DNA of 13,584 nucleotides from contig JAZKTH010000059.1 of the NCBI GenBank assembly GCA_036625675.1, forward strand, positions 1 through 13,584. The letters run 5' to 3'. A program made the translations under genes and the position numbers. The stretch is from Halalkaliarchaeum sp036625675. GTDB taxonomy: Archaea > Halobacteriota > Halobacteria > Halobacteriales > Haloferacaceae. The notes under the pieces were generated by a model, which saw nothing but the letters and a program-made list of their open reading frames with translations, did no database searches and was not told where the DNA came from. Below, piece by piece: positions 12,846 to 13,584 of the stretch; the stretch's first letter is position 1, and each line of letters opens with the position of its first letter.

Positions 12846-13115
12846 TCAGGCCCCGGCTTCCTCGAGGGCGGCCTCGATGTCCTCGCGCTGGGTCACGCCG
12901 ACGAACCGGTCGACGACGCCGTCGTCGTTCTCGACGATTATCGTGGGCAGGGAGCGGACCTGGTACTCGTTGGCGACGTCCTGCTCGGCGTCGACGTCGA
13001 CCTTTTCGAGCTCGAAGCGGTCCCCCCAGTCCTCGGAGAGCTCCTCCAGGATCGGGTCCTGCGTCTTGCACGGGCCGCACCAGTCGGCGTGGAAATCGAG
13101 AAGTCGAACGGACAT
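12846..13115 (-). CDS. Minimal thioredoxin
   Basis: 89 residues from ATG 13115. The redox motif WCGPCK is at 12-17 and the cis-proline at P57 in RSLPTIIV, both hallmarks of thioredoxins that reduce disulfides in the cytoplasm. Only 11 residues come before the active-site Trp, against about 30 in classical thioredoxins, so the first strand and helix of the usual fold are missing; this resembles the short archaeal thioredoxin/glutaredoxin-like proteins. An in-frame ATG at 13148 would add 11 basic residues (MRAPSLPRNRH), but it lies inside the TATA-like element, so 13115 is preferred. It follows the DsrE-like gene by 102 nt on the same strand, with its own promoter. Partners are not evident. Confidence 0.88.
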   Translation of the reverse strand: MSVRLLDFHADWCGPCKTQDPILEELSEDWGDRFELEKVDVDAEQDVANEYQVRSLPTIIVENDDGVVDRFVGVTQREDIEAALEEAGA

Positions 13116-13144
13116 GTGCCTGTTCCGCGGTAGCGAGGGCGCGC

Positions 13145-13153
13145 GCATAAGGG
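13145..13153 (-). promoter_or_regulatory. TATA-like element of the thioredoxin gene
   Basis: CCCTTATGC, preceded by GAAA on the minus strand, lies 30-38 nt before ATG 13115. It supports that start over the longer one at 13148, whose ATG would fall within the promoter. Confidence 0.45.
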
Positions 13154-13217
13154 TTTCGTGCTCGGGCGAACGCGACCGAAATCCCCCCGAAGTCAGGGCC
13201 GGGGAACCGTCGCCGCG

Positions 13218-13584
13218 TCAGATCAGCAGCTGGACGTCGGCGTCGGCCATGTGTTCCAGCGCCGTCGCGGCGCCGACGTCCGTCGTGACGCCGTCGTGGA
13301 GGTCGTCCGCCTCGTAGCCCATCAACTCCATCGTCATCTGGCACGCCTGGAGGTCGACGCCGGTGTCGAGCGAGAGGTCGATCAGCTCCTGGATGGTCGC
13401 GGTGCCGTTCTCCTCGATCCGGCGCTCCATCATCTTCGTCGCCACGGCGTCCATGCCGGGCAGCGCCGCCAGCGCGTTCGGCATCGACACGTTCGGGTTC
13501 CCGACGGCGCTGAGCTTCAGCTCGCGGGACTTCTCCTCGTGGAGGATGTCGAGCCCCCAGAAGGTGTGGAAGACGACGACGTCC
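13218..13584 (-). CDS. DsrE/DsrF/DrsH-like family protein (5' end outside the window)
   Basis: The last 121 residues are present; the gene runs off the right edge. The visible part begins DVVVFHTFWGLDIL, continues through LKLSAVGNPNVSMPNALAALPGM and VDLQACQMTMELMGYEADDL and ends ADADVQLLI. This matches the C-terminal two thirds of the DrsE/DsrF/DrsH-like family, small cytoplasmic proteins related to sulfur-relay proteins. The Cys in QACQMTMELM is the one commonly conserved and could carry persulfide sulfur; that role is inferred from the family. Haloarchaeal members often lie near TusA-like or rhodanese genes, which would be beyond this window. An internal ATG at 13490 is not the start, since family sequence continues upstream of it. 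Confidence 0.85.
   Translation of the reverse strand, partial: DVVVFHTFWGLDILHEEKSRELKLSAVGNPNVSMPNALAALPGMDAVATKMMERRIEENGTATIQELIDLSLDTGVDLQACQMTMELMGYEADDLHDGVTTDVGAATALEHMADADVQLLI

Noticed and set aside
13218..13490. DsrE-like protein as a complete 90-residue protein starting at ATG 13490
   Set aside because: The frame stays open to the window edge and the translated sequence upstream (FHTFWGLDIL) matches the family, so the gene is cut by the window rather than short.

Overview
The window looks like a chromosomal segment of a halophilic archaeon (class Halobacteria). The evidence is high GC, very acidic proteins almost free of cysteine, TATA-type promoters placed for leaderless or near-leaderless transcripts, a 49-residue archaeal ribosomal protein eL40, a DUF2150 protein and archaeal type IV pilin-like N-termini. 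The genus cannot be fixed from the sequence alone.

Layout. Positions 1-269 are non-coding and repeat-bearing: a 13-bp tandem repeat, a perfect hairpin, then a promoter. Three plus-strand genes follow. The first (270-1706) encodes a multi-domain Ig/TIG-like protein that looks extracellular but has no signal peptide. The second (1835-2683) is a TatD-like amidohydrolase-superfamily enzyme. The third (2887-3477) is a DUF2150 protein. A long imperfect hairpin (2683-2764) separates the second and third. From 3494 to the end every gene is on the minus strand. Read in the direction of transcription they are: a DsrE/DsrF/DrsH-like protein cut by the window edge (13584-13218), a minimal thioredoxin (13115-12846), eL40 (12765-12616), the methionine pair metY-metX (12412-9819, ATGA overlap), and two tandem pilin-like surface proteins of 588 and 1484 residues (9751-7985 and 7948-3494).

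How the genes work together. MetX activates homoserine by acetylation and MetY puts sulfide into the product to give homocysteine. The ATGA overlap makes this a translationally coupled operon, with a clear TATA box and an overlapping 13-bp palindrome upstream. The thioredoxin and DsrE-like genes also belong to thiol and sulfur chemistry, but have their own spacing or promoter, so a functional link to metXY is only inferred. The two pilin-like genes are 36 nt apart and share a roughly 280-residue N-terminal module (prepilin-like hydrophobic helix plus a conserved ectodomain with FVNPPP..G.LET). They then diverge: the first carries short Ig-like domains, the second a long array of Ig, LamG, CARDB and malectin-like domains. 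I read them as a pilus- or surface-associated adhesin pair. This is the part of the window most likely to hold something undescribed.

There is no IS element, tRNA, rRNA or CRISPR array that I can support.
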